Positions 44,996 to 53,412 of a DNA stretch of 64,000 nucleotides are shown piece after piece. The DNA comes from Lunatibacter salilacus. Lineage in GTDB: Bacteria; Bacteroidota; Bacteroidia; Cytophagales; Cyclobacteriaceae. The stretch lies in the NCBI RefSeq assembly GCF_009797935.1, contig NZ_VOLC01000016.1:62001-126000 (forward strand). Direction: 5' to 3'. The notes below the pieces were generated by a model, which was given only the letters and a program-made list of their open reading frames with translations, was not told the origin of the DNA and did no database searches. Each line of letters starts with the position of its first letter. Position 1 is the stretch's first letter. Made by a program: the position numbers and the translations under genes.

Positions 44996-45870
44996 AATCG
45001 GATCAGACAGGTGAATCTCACCCCCACCAACCCACAACTTGTCCCGTTTTACGGGGGCTCTTCATGTCTCCCTGTCAGCAGACAGGTTTAAAAATCACCC
45101 GGTTCTAAATATACCTAAGGTTGAAGCAATTTCCAATACTCAAACAAATCCGGAAAAGTTTTGTACTGGTACTCGTGCCATCTAGCCGCCGCCATTTTGA
45201 TCGGTCCGATCTCCCATTTTACCCGTTTGAACAAGCTGCGGTTGAGTTGATTTCATTCTTCCCGCATAGCCTGTCCCGTTTTTTCGGGAGGTCTTCTTTT
45301 AGCTTATGATAGTAGATGAGTAGTCCCCTGATAACAGGATTGAGACACATAGCTACTTAGTCCCGGATGCGGTCTATCCTCCGGACGTCTGCCACACTTT
45401 GTCATAGGTACAAATGTAACTCCCTATTTTTCGCATCGTGATTTGCGATATCTATTACTGATTTATTTTTCCCGAGGTTCGGGACAGGCTATTCAGCTCC
45501 ATCCGTACTTACCTACTGCGATCAAAGTCCCCGTTTTTCTTTACCGCTCCCCACATATTGTTTTCCCAATTATGCAGCGTAAGGTCTTACAGTGAGCGCA
45601 GCCGAATTGAAATTTAATGGCTGCTCCCTGAGGTCTCAGGGCAAGCCCTGAATAATCAGGACAGGCCCTGAATAATCAGGACAGGCCCTGAATAATCAGG
45701 ACAGGCCCTGAATAATCAGGACAGGCCCGCAAGCCGCCATCGGAGGGCCTCTCTATTGGTCCGCAATAGTCCTCCATCCATTTCAAAGCATTCAGCTCCT
45801 TGGGGCTGATTCAAGTCACACACGTGATTCAGCTTGGAGACGGCGGGCTTTCGGAGCCGTTCTCTTCAAG
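44996..45870 (-). mobile_element. ORF-less group II intron derivative, copy 1
   Basis: On the minus strand the element ends with GGTGGGGGTGAGATTCACCT and GTCTGATCCGATT, the domain VI-like 3' end of bacterial group II introns. It shares long stretches with copy 2 (46672-47644): CAATAGAGAGGCCCTCCGAT, GGCGGCTTGCGGGCCTG, the TCCGGAxGATAxxCCGCATC region and GAATCACGTGTGTGACTTGA, which contains a GTGTG 5'-end candidate. No reverse-transcriptase frame exists. Domain V is badly damaged: GAGCC is followed directly by a 20-nt hairpin and then TTGTGGG. At least five small hairpins of the ACARG family lie inside. It may be an immobile intron or one moved in trans. Confidence 0.65.
45626..45725. repeat. 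Five tandem 20-bp hairpin units
   Basis: CCCTGAGGTCTCAGGGCAAG is followed by four exact copies of CCCTGAATAATCAGGACAGG. The matching place in intron copy 2 (47462-47501) has only two units, the first with the same GGTC loop. So the unit number varies between paralogues. Each unit is a 5-bp stem with a 4-nt loop plus ACAGG or GCAAG. Confidence 0.92.
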
Positions 45871-45968
45871 CTTACTCCTAACTTCTTAAAGATACTAAAC
45901 TTTCTTTTTACTCTGAACCGCCCGCTGTATCCAAGGTGATGTTAGAGTGCGTTATTCCTTTCGAGTGC

Positions 45969-46268
45969 TTACAGGAATGTTACCCCAATTCTTTTATTCA
46001 ATCCTTGTTCAAAAATTCGGATCAAGGTTGATAATTGGATATTTCCTTTTCCATTTTCAAGCTTTGAGATATAGCTTTTCTTTGTTCCAGCCTTTTCAGC
46101 CAATTGTTCTTGGGTCAGATTTGCTTCCTTCCTAGCTTCTTTCAGCATTTCGCTGATGATGAACATCTGGGCATTCTCTTCATACTTATTCCTGCTTTCA
46201 CTTCCAATTTTACCGTGTTCCAGTTCAATCAGTTCATCGAATGTTTTTACTTTGCTATAATCTTTCAT
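45969..46268 (-). CDS. HigA-type XRE-family antitoxin
   Basis: A 99-residue protein with a C-terminal XRE helix-turn-helix: EARKEANLTQEQLAEKAGTK followed by KSYISKLENGKGNIQLSTLI. The N-terminal 40 residues are helical and presumably bind the toxin. It starts 4 nt after the toxin stop, the toxin-first order of higBA operons. It probably neutralises the toxin and represses the operon at the GTTATC palindrome. Confidence 0.88.
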   Translation of the reverse strand: MKDYSKVKTFDELIELEHGKIGSESRNKYEENAQMFIISEMLKEARKEANLTQEQLAEKAGTKKSYISKLENGKGNIQLSTLIRIFEQGLNKRIGVTFL

Positions 46269-46272
46269 AATC

Positions 46273-46608
46273 TTATTTCTTTGTTTGAAAATATTCCTTC
46301 ATTAATCTTTCTGCCTTCTCTATTTCCTTCTTCGGCGTCTTCTGTGTCTTCTTTTGGAATCCGATAAAAAGGACAACAAGTCTTACTTCATCAAAACAGC
46401 AGAAAATTCTATAAATATTTGATTGATATTCCACCCTTACTTCAAATAACCCTTCAGTTCCTTCTAGATGTTTGAGAAACTTCTCTGGTACTCTATCCAC
46501 TTGCTTGATCAGCTCAAAAACGTACTGAATCTTACTTTTTACCTTTTCTTCTTGATTTTGGTAAAATTCAATGAAGTGGTTTTTATAAAAAATTATCTTC
46601 CTTTCCAT
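46273..46608 (-). CDS. HigB/RelE-type toxin (phage-derived Gp49-like)
   Basis: With the start at ATG 46606-46608 it has 111 residues; an upstream in-frame start at 46644 overlaps the operator and was not used. FYKNHFIEFYQNQEEKVKSK, then VPEKFLKHLEGTEGLFEVRV, YQSNIYRIFCCFDEVRLVVL and FIGFQKKTQKTPKKEIEKAE follow the Gp49/HigB toxin pattern (LEG..GLxExR, xxRxxYxF, GFxKKTxKTP). Such toxins cut mRNA on the ribosome. Co-transcribed with the XRE antitoxin. Confidence 0.9.
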   Translation of the reverse strand: MERKIIFYKNHFIEFYQNQEEKVKSKIQYVFELIKQVDRVPEKFLKHLEGTEGLFEVRVEYQSNIYRIFCCFDEVRLVVLFIGFQKKTQKTPKKEIEKAERLMKEYFQTKK

Positions 46609-46618
46609 AATCACAAAG

Positions 46619-46636
46619 TTATCCCAAAAGATAACA
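46619..46636. promoter_or_regulatory. GTTATC-CCAAAA-GATAAC operator ahead of the toxin gene
   Basis: A 6-bp inverted repeat with a 6-bp spacer, 11 nt before the toxin ATG. Position and symmetry fit an autoregulatory site for the XRE antitoxin. Confidence 0.6.
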
Positions 46637-46671
46637 TTTCCCAAAAGTATGGGCTTCTTTTAATGCACTCT

Positions 46672-47644
46672 AATCGGGTCAGGCAGGGGAATCTCACCCC
46701 CACCTTCCCACAGAACTCCCGTAAAAACGGGACAGGCAGTGCCCCGATGGATCGGGATAGACTTTGAGACTCTCACCTCACACTGCTTGTCCCGATTCAT
46801 CGGGGGCTCCTCATACCAACAACCACTTAAAGGTAATGCGCTAATTTAATCAATTAACGGTGGTTCTGCTTCTTTTCCATAAATCCTCCCCTGAATGAAC
46901 AAGGTTGTAAATGAAGGCGAAACATGGTATGCTTCCTACCCGCATACCTCGCTCAAATGTCCTTCCGGACATTTGCCGTGCTCCACTCCCATTTACTCAC
47001 AATGTAATTATTCTCATCGGTGTTCGTGAATGCTGACGCATTTCAGGAGCTTCAACACTACTACGAATGAGTCTACCCCCTACACCTCTTCCACAACTTG
47101 TCCCGATTTTCCATCGGGATTCCCAGAAAGTCTGCTTCCTCTTTCAATTTTACAGAGCGGTGTAGAGTTCACTTGTTCCTTGAAATGGCCTGTACAGCGT
47201 TTCCCGCCAAGCGGGACAGGCTCTGCCAACTTTACCCCGGATGCGGTGTGGCCAGTATCTTCCGGACGCCCGCCACACTTATCACAGATACTCACGTAAT
47301 TACCTGTTTTTCACATCATGATTTGCTTTCTCGAGACTTCATCGTTGGTTCATTTTCATTCAGCTCCAAAGTACATACCTACAGGGATCATTGTCCCCGT
47401 TTTTCCTTAACCGTTCACCACACCGGAGTTTCCGCCAGATGCAGCGTCTTTGATGGCTGCTCCCTGAGGTCTCAGGACAGGCCCTGAATAATCAGGACAG
47501 GCCCGCAAGCCGCCATCGGAGGGCCTCTCTATTGGTTGATCAATAGTCCTCCATCCATTTCAAAGCATTCAGCCCCAAGGGGCTGATTCAAGTCACACAC
47601 GTGATTCAGCTTGGAGAAGGCGGGCATTCGGAGACGTTCTCTTC
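46672..47644 (-). mobile_element. ORF-less group II intron derivative, copy 2
   Basis: Read on the minus strand, the 3' part gives GAGGAGCC, a hairpin, CAGTGTGAGGTGAGAGTCTCA, a second hairpin, CACTGCC, a third hairpin, then GTTCTGTGGGAAGGTGGGGG and TGAGATTCCCCTGCCTGACC. Without the hairpins this is a domain V stem (GAGCCGTGTGAGGTGAGAGT-like, closed by GCACGGTTCTG) followed by domain VI. The 5' part shares CCAATAGAGAGGCCCTCCGA and GTGTGACTTGAATCAGCCCC with copy 1. No reverse transcriptase remains. With its domain V stem split by insertions it is unlikely to splice. It lies downstream of the truncated DUF4386 gene. Confidence 0.7.
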
Positions 47645-47804
47645 CCCTGATAGATTATTGCATCAATCAGGGCTTTTTCGCAATGACTTTCCTCTAGTGC
47701 ACTTAATGTTGTGCGGTCTTTTTTTTACCCTGATTCATCTGACAAATAAGCTATTGACGTAATATACCATTCCCCACATCAAAAATTTCTATTAAACACA
47801 GACT

Positions 47805-48107
47805 TTATTTATATAGCAACCGAGACCAAGCCGTAAGTAATGATAGATTTTTATTTACTGGCTTTAAAAATATATAAAGTGCCCAGGCCACAACAATATC
47901 GGCTACTATTGTGATAAAGATCAGAAATATGGCAACATTAAATAATAATGAATTATTTGTGATATTTGATGCAGTTTCTAATGCATTATTTGGATCTACC
48001 AAATCTGGAATTATTTTAAATTCAGCAAATGGAACCGTTAAAGTCATCATTAACAGTCCAATTCCAGCTATTATAGCTGCTTTTGAAAGTGAGATATCTT
48101 TATTCAT
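47805..48107 (-). pseudogene. DUF4386 family membrane protein, C-terminus missing
   Basis: 100 residues: an N-terminal membrane helix (AAIIAGIGLLMMTLTVPFAE), a second (LLFNVAIFLIFITIVADIVV), and YIFLKPVNKNLSLLTAWSRL, the conserved LKPVNKxxxLLxAWxRL stretch of DUF4386 proteins. Complete members have about 220-240 residues and six helices; here the frame stops four residues after that motif, near the edge of intron copy 2. So it looks truncated. It lies upstream-oriented in a cluster of hydrolases. Confidence 0.65.
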
Positions 48108-48204
48108 TTTGTAATTTGAATTAGTATTTTGTCTTAATAATTTCTTTAAATAATATACCTTTAAAATAAATTAATTCGTACTTGTATTTTTTCTTTTGGA
48201 ACTG

Positions 48205-49458
48205 CTATTTTTTCTTTATTGCTTCCATCCTCTCTTTATAATAATTATCTCCAGTCATTTTAAAAGCCTTAGTCACATATTTTATAGCATTCTCACTATC
48301 ATTATTTCTTTCATAATAATCTGCCATAGAATCATAGGCATTTGCACTTTCAGGATAATACTCCATCGCAAGTTCAAAGTACATTTTTGCCTTTTCAAGC
48401 TGTTTCATATCCATATTCATATAACCCGACATATTTAAAATTTCTTCCGGATAAGGAGGTTCAGCATATCCAAAATGGTCTTTGACTTTCTTTTCCCGAT
48501 GTTTTATTATGCTGAGAAGCTCTTCTTTTGGTGTGTCAGGTGAATTGAACTTATTGGTATTTTCCCACTGATACCATTCAAAAAGTGAAATTAAACCGTC
48601 CATGATAGATGGAAATGGGATTGTACCATGTATATCATTGGGGTAAAATTTCCATTCAAAATTCAATCCAATTTTAGCATTTTGCTTTACAAGGTTTGAA
48701 AATGCAATATTCGAGCGGGCAAACAAGGTAAAATCTGTTGTATCCTGCATTACATTGTCTGTTGTTATTTGTGAGTTTTGCATGTGCAATTGTCCATTTA
48801 ATGACATAAATAAAGCTTTGTTTTTATAATTCTGAGTAGCAATTATTTCTTGTGCCTCTTTTAATAGCTTTTGGTCATCCCAATCCAGACTTGGGTCGAT
48901 GGCTAAATAATTCGCAAATAAACTGGGTTGATTAATTAGCGAAGAAATAGTAAACAAGCCTCCATAAGAATGACCAATTAAAGTCCTGTAATTAGTGACA
49001 GGATATTTGTTTTCTATAAACGGAATAAGTTCTGTTACAATGAATTTTCTAAAATTATCAGCTTCCCCAGTTTTTTCATTAAAAGGCATCCCATATTGGG
49101 TAGTTATGATAGATGTGGTTAAATCCCTTAGTCTGTCGTTTTCATTAGAGATGCCGACCAGTACCATTTCGGGCATAAATCCGCCACTGTAATAATGATG
49201 CACATCACTCAGTGTTGGAAGAAATATTTCACCATCTAAAATAAAAGCCACCGGATATTTCTGCTTTTTCTCAGGGTTGTAGCTGTCGGGTAGTTGAATG
49301 TAAATTTTTCTTGACTCGTTTAGCACCTCGGAATAGAGACTATCCAAAACACCTACTTTTTTTAAAAACTGTTGGTTTTGATTTATCTGAGCATTTCCAA
49401 ATTGTTGAATAAGAATGATGATTCCGAAAATCAGTATTGTTTTTAAGATATGTTTCAT
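48205..49458 (-). CDS. Secreted esterase D-like alpha/beta hydrolase with TPR tail
   Basis: A 417-residue protein with a signal peptide ending at FGNAQ. The esterase part shows YPVAFILDGEIFLPTLSDVH, then YRTLIGHSYGGLFTISSL (GHSYGG nucleophile elbow) and YPNDIHGTIPFPSIMDGL with the catalytic His. From about residue 335 two TPR units follow (AKMYFELAMEYYPESANAYD, ENAIKYVTKAFKMTGDNYYK). Siderophore esterases of the IroE/Fes family have a similar core. Probably periplasmic; substrate unknown. Confidence 0.85.
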   Translation of the reverse strand: MKHILKTILIFGIIILIQQFGNAQINQNQQFLKKVGVLDSLYSEVLNESRKIYIQLPDSYNPEKKQKYPVAFILDGEIFLPTLSDVHHYYSGGFMPEMVLVGISNENDRLRDLTTSIITTQYGMPFNEKTGEADNFRKFIVTELIPFIENKYPVTNYRTLIGHSYGGLFTISSLINQPSLFANYLAIDPSLDWDDQKLLKEAQEIIATQNYKNKALFMSLNGQLHMQNSQITTDNVMQDTTDFTLFARSNIAFSNLVKQNAKIGLNFEWKFYPNDIHGTIPFPSIMDGLISLFEWYQWENTNKFNSPDTPKEELLSIIKHREKKVKDHFGYAEPPYPEEILNMSGYMNMDMKQLEKAKMYFELAMEYYPESANAYDSMADYYERNNDSENAIKYVTKAFKMTGDNYYKERMEAIKKK

Positions 49459-49523
49459 TTTGTTATTTTTAATATCATTGAGTTATGTTTTTACTATTAC
49501 CATTGCCATAATTGCTGACATAG

Positions 49524-50564
49524 TTACGAGCTATTTTGCTTTGTTAGTATTTTTACAATTCGGCTATAGATTATTTCCGCTATACTCCATTCATATCCAT
49601 CAAAGTTGGTAGTATTATTGAATTGGATGACAACCATGTCCAAGTCTTTGTGGTATACTGCAATACTCTGATAGCCAACAAGTAAGCCAGTATGTTCGTA
49701 CACGTAAATAGAAGAATATATCTCCTGTTCCCCCTCCTTAAATACCGAACCATCGTTTAACGCCCTCAAAAATTTACCCACATCCTCTACCGTAGCTAGC
49801 ATTAAGCCTGTATCTTCATACTTAAAATCTTTATCAACGCCAACATAATAGCCACTCATCACCTCGTCTATATCCACTTCACTAAGCGAGCCGAAGGTGT
49901 TTTTCAGCCCGAGTGGGTTCAAAATTTCCTCCTTGATATATTGTTCGTGGGGATAGCCCAATGTTTTATCCATGAGGTCTTCAATCAACATATAATTGGT
50001 ATTTGAATAACCATAATCTTCACCTGGTTCAAAGTCAGCAGGTAAATCCAGTGCATATTCAACTGTTTCTTGTCTGTTTTTTGGAGGGTTTGTCCAATAT
50101 TCAGGATGGTCTACGAAATTGGGAATGCCACTGCGATGCTGCAGCATCATTCTCAAGGTAATTTTGTCCGAATATTGAATTCTTCCTGCGAGTTCCGGAA
50201 AGTATACAGCGAGGGTTTTATCTAAAGATAAACGCCCTTCTTTGACTAATTTGGCGGTAGCAACAGCCACATAGAGCTTGGTGATACTGGCTATCTTGAA
50301 CAACGCTTGCGGGTAAGCAGGTATCTTATTTTTTCGATCGTGCCAGCCAGCAGAATAAAACTCCGGTGGTTTCCCAGCTTGGTCCACGTAAACAATCATA
50401 CCATCAAATCCAGAATCAATTGCTTCATTTAGTTGTTCCTGAACCGTATCTGGTAGTGGTAAAATCCAAGCCTTTACCAAAATCCATGGTACGAAATATA
50501 AGGAGCCTATGCTTGCAAGAATAAATACGGTTCTGAGTATTCGTTTTATTTTTCTCTTTTTCAA
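49524..50564 (-). CDS. Serine hydrolase, beta-lactamase class C / penicillin-binding-like
   Basis: A 346-residue protein with an N-terminal signal anchor (ILRTVFILASIGSLYFVPWI). The SxxK motif is ALFKIASITKLYVAVATAKL and the YxN motif is DYGYSNTNYMLIEDL. The third motif is not the usual HTG but GLLVGYQSI near the end (preceded by EHT). It fits the widespread exported esterases or D-alanyl-D-alanine peptidases of this fold rather than a resistance enzyme. Confidence 0.85.
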   Translation of the reverse strand: MKKRKIKRILRTVFILASIGSLYFVPWILVKAWILPLPDTVQEQLNEAIDSGFDGMIVYVDQAGKPPEFYSAGWHDRKNKIPAYPQALFKIASITKLYVAVATAKLVKEGRLSLDKTLAVYFPELAGRIQYSDKITLRMMLQHRSGIPNFVDHPEYWTNPPKNRQETVEYALDLPADFEPGEDYGYSNTNYMLIEDLMDKTLGYPHEQYIKEEILNPLGLKNTFGSLSEVDIDEVMSGYYVGVDKDFKYEDTGLMLATVEDVGKFLRALNDGSVFKEGEQEIYSSIYVYEHTGLLVGYQSIAVYHKDLDMVVIQFNNTTNFDGYEWSIAEIIYSRIVKILTKQNSS

Positions 50565-50665
50565 ACTATTCTTCTTTTTCTGGGTGGTGCACTTTTGTTA
50601 AATTGCCTATTAGTCGTGTTTTGTATGGTTTACTATATGTGTTGGCTGTTGCTTTTATTCATTTA

Positions 50666-52072
50666 TTATTTTAGCCGAATTATTTCGAAAATCCAATTAG
50701 AAATTTCATTCAAGGCAATTGGGGACATCGTCTGTTCTATCTCTTTATATTCATTCATTTTACCCGTGTTACATTCTTGAAATAAATGGTTCAGGTTTTC
50801 TAATTCCATCACCTTATATTTCTTGTTCCCTCCTTTGATTAAAGCATTTCGTATGGCATTTTGATTGATGCTTGCATTAACTTGTGTATCCATACTTCCA
50901 TTTAAAGACAACACAGGAATAGTTAATTTTTCAAATTCATCAGCTGGATTATAGTTTAAGAAATAGACATTCCAAGGTTTTAAAACAGTTTCGGTTTCAA
51001 TTTGAATGAATTTTTTGATATTTTCATCAGGTCCATCTAAAGATTTTAAAATTGGAGTTAAATAAGTGTTATTATGCGCTGTTAACTCTTTTCTTTTTTC
51101 TGAAATTTCTTTGCTTGAAGAGGCTATTTTTATTGATTCCCTTACATTGTCCTCAAAAGCTTCTTCATCTGCAATAGGAAAAGGTCTTAGGGATTTTGAT
51201 TGCATAACAGACACCTCACTTCCTTTAATTCCTGTAGCTGCCAAGGTTACAATAAATGATATATCTGAAGTTTGGTTTGCTGCCAAAGGAGCTATGATCC
51301 CTCCTTCACTATGGCCTATTAACCCAATATGTTTTATGTCAATATCTTTTCTAGATTTTAAATAGTTTACTGCGCTTAATACATCTTGTGCAAAATCTGC
51401 CGTGGTGGCTTTACTAAAATCCCCTGTAGACTCTCCGAAGCCTCGATCATCAAAACGCATTACAGCAATGCCTTTACGTGTAAGATAATCTGAAAGCACT
51501 AAAAAAGGCTTGTGAGTAGGGACGCTTCCATCTCTGTCGTGCCGGCCACTTCCACTGATTAAAATAACCACTGGGAATTTCTCACTACCTATTGGACGTG
51601 TAAATGTACCTGCCAGTACTAAATCAGCTTTGGAATTTTCAAAAACAACTTCCTCTTCAAAATATGGATAAGGCTTTTCAGGCACTTGTGGTCTGCTGAG
51701 GGCTGCACTTTTCGGATTTCCTTTTATTAAATTTAAAATGAGCTTAGTGCCACCTTCAGTATATTCGCCCTCAATCAGCTGTGTGGTTTCGTTTAATTTT
51801 CCTTCGTATTTCATACCAACATTTGAACCGTCAATATTTAGTACTCCATTTTTAAAAGTGGTCGCTTTTGGTTTGACGCCAGATACGTCAAAATTAGGAA
51901 CAGCCATAGTTGTAATATAAGCTTCACCATTTCTCTCAAAAAGAAAAACAAAGGTTATTTCTTTATTGTTTGGGTTGGTTGCAATTCCATGCCACACCCC
52001 GGAAATATCTTGTGAAAATACATTCATGACTGAGAATGCTATTAAAAGTGTTGTTATTATTAATGATTTCAT
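50666..52072 (-). CDS. Secreted alpha/beta hydrolase with N-terminal beta domain
   Basis: A 468-residue protein with a signal peptide (LLIAFSVMNVFSQ). The N-terminal 130 residues form a lipocalin-like beta region (ISGVWHGIATNPNNKEITFV). The hydrolase part starts with FPVVILISGSGRHDRDGSVP, then RFDDRGFGESTGDFSKATTA, IGLIGHSEGGIIAPLAANQT (GHSEGG) and a final LNHLFQEC with the catalytic His. Similar proteins are annotated as S9-like or acyl hydrolases. Third hydrolase in a row on this strand. Confidence 0.85.
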   Translation of the reverse strand: MKSLIITTLLIAFSVMNVFSQDISGVWHGIATNPNNKEITFVFLFERNGEAYITTMAVPNFDVSGVKPKATTFKNGVLNIDGSNVGMKYEGKLNETTQLIEGEYTEGGTKLILNLIKGNPKSAALSRPQVPEKPYPYFEEEVVFENSKADLVLAGTFTRPIGSEKFPVVILISGSGRHDRDGSVPTHKPFLVLSDYLTRKGIAVMRFDDRGFGESTGDFSKATTADFAQDVLSAVNYLKSRKDIDIKHIGLIGHSEGGIIAPLAANQTSDISFIVTLAATGIKGSEVSVMQSKSLRPFPIADEEAFEDNVRESIKIASSSKEISEKRKELTAHNNTYLTPILKSLDGPDENIKKFIQIETETVLKPWNVYFLNYNPADEFEKLTIPVLSLNGSMDTQVNASINQNAIRNALIKGGNKKYKVMELENLNHLFQECNTGKMNEYKEIEQTMSPIALNEISNWIFEIIRLK

Positions 52073-52184
52073 ATTCGTTAAATTTTAAACATAGATATCC
52101 TAACCAATTTTTTTTTTGGAGGAACTCATTTGAAAATAATAGTTTAAGTAATCAGGGGATAGAGGATGTTTGCAGTGGTATTTG

Positions 52185-52638
52185 TTAAATCATATTTCCC
52201 GCAGCTTTAACCTGAGAATCCATATAACGACCGACTACTATACCAACTAGCAAACCAAGGCTAATTCCAAAGGCAATTCCTAAAGACCGCTCAAGACTTG
52301 ATAAAAACAAAACTCCAATAAGGACTCCAAAAGATGGACCAATAGCTATACCCAAATTAGTATAATGCCCAATTGAAGTTAAATAAAACGTATCCTTTAA
52401 GTATTTCTCAAATTTACGAAATGCTTTTGCGAAGTACTTTTTCCTATTCCCAGGATTCGATCCAAAATTTAAATTCTCCAATTCAGTTTCGATAGATTGA
52501 ATTTCTTCTTTTGAGAATCCTCTATTTTTCAATTCGTGCAGAACATGGAGAAATCTTTCATAAATTTTTTTTTTCAGAAGTTTCAGATGTTTCGGTTTTT
52601 AAACTTTCGAAAAAGTTTGTTGCCTCTTGTAATGTCAT
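52185..52638 (-). pseudogene. Small two-helix membrane protein split by an A10-tract frameshift
   Basis: The main frame (52185-52532) begins only at a TTG and encodes KNRGFSKEEIQSIETELENL, then two glycine-rich membrane helices (IAIGPSFGVLIGVLFL, SLGIAFGISLGLLVGIVVG). A proper start, ATG 52636-52638, lies upstream in another frame: MTLQEATNFFESLKTETSET, SEKK. The frames meet at a run of ten A (52564-52573 on the plus strand as T). With nine A the protein would be one 150-residue chain continuing IYERFLHVLHELKNRG. Either the gene is broken, the tract is phase-variable or slippery, or the run is miscounted. Confidence 0.65.
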
Positions 52639-52755
52639 ACCACTTAATTTTATTGTTTCTTATTTAGTGGCTCGAAGCAGGAAATATTACACACAAAACC
52701 ATCTTTTTTAAAAAAATTCTAAAAAAGCTTTTAAATCAAGCCTTACGAGGGATTT

Positions 52756-53412
52756 TTAACTGCGTAAACTTTCTAAATCAGTCATTAATTCATCCAATTT
52801 TCTCAATACCCTTCCGTAAATAATGTTCAAATCCCACCTATAAATCCGGCCACCAAAATATGCCAGTAGACCCATAATTAAGACTGCAATGATTATAGCC
52901 ATCAAGGGTATCCCAACTATCAAATAGGTGTCCGGAAAACGTATTAGGATTTCATCAACAAGTCTATCTCCCAGGTAAGTGCCTTCAGCATCTTTAAACC
53001 AAAATCCCAAAACAAAAGACAAAAAGAAAATGGGATACATAAATTCAGAGAGTCGCTTATTAATGGCTATTTGATTTTTTATCCAATGGCTGAAAGCCTT
53101 AAGGTATTGATAGCTATTTTGTCCTTGATCAATCCTTCCCAACTTTTTCAATAAATTCTTATTAATAAAGACATGCACCATCAGCGTTACAAAAAATAGT
53201 GCTCCCATTACCGGAATGTCCAAAAAATAGGAAATAATCAGAAAGAGAAATGATCCTACTACAATTGCGATCAAGTTGTTGCGGAACATTCGCTTGAACT
53301 TATCTATGATATGAATTGATTTTTGGTTGTAAAGGTTATCTATCTCCGGTGCTGTTAAGTCATCATTCTTTTGAAAGCCTTCTTTCCAAATATTTTCAAT
53401 TGATCTTTCCAT
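52756..53412 (-). CDS. Membrane protein encoded with the ECF sigma factor
   Basis: A 218-residue protein with an N-terminal cytosolic region of about 45 residues and four membrane helices (LIAIVVGSFLFLIISYFL, VMGALFFVTLMVHVFI, YPIFFLSFVLGFWF, LIVGIPLMAIIIAVLIMGLL). It overlaps the sigma factor gene by 17 bp and lies downstream. This position is typical of an anti-sigma factor, but no known anti-sigma domain is recognisable. Confidence 0.75.
   Translation of the reverse strand: MERSIENIWKEGFQKNDDLTAPEIDNLYNQKSIHIIDKFKRMFRNNLIAIVVGSFLFLIISYFLDIPVMGALFFVTLMVHVFINKNLLKKLGRIDQGQNSYQYLKAFSHWIKNQIAINKRLSEFMYPIFFLSFVLGFWFKDAEGTYLGDRLVDEILIRFPDTYLIVGIPLMAIIIAVLIMGLLAYFGGRIYRWDLNIIYGRVLRKLDELMTDLESLRS

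Larger units (their letters stand above)
45942..46673. repeat. 13-bp inverted repeats bracketing the toxin-antitoxin genes
   Basis: TTAGAGTGCGTTA at 45942-45954 and TAATGCACTCTAA at 46661-46673 are inverted copies with one mismatch. They enclose just the HigBA-like pair and its operator (732 bp). The right copy abuts the 3' end of intron copy 2. They could be ends of a small cassette that moved the module, or remnants of the site into which it inserted. Confidence 0.6.

Noticed and set aside
45626-45725. CRISPR-like or minisatellite-coded peptide
   Set aside because: Units are directly adjacent with no spacers, and the region lies in an intron derivative without an open frame.
47080-47295. 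71-residue frame inside intron copy 2 with CDKC and CTG motifs
   Set aside because: It lies in intron RNA sequence shared with copy 1, where the frame is not kept open.
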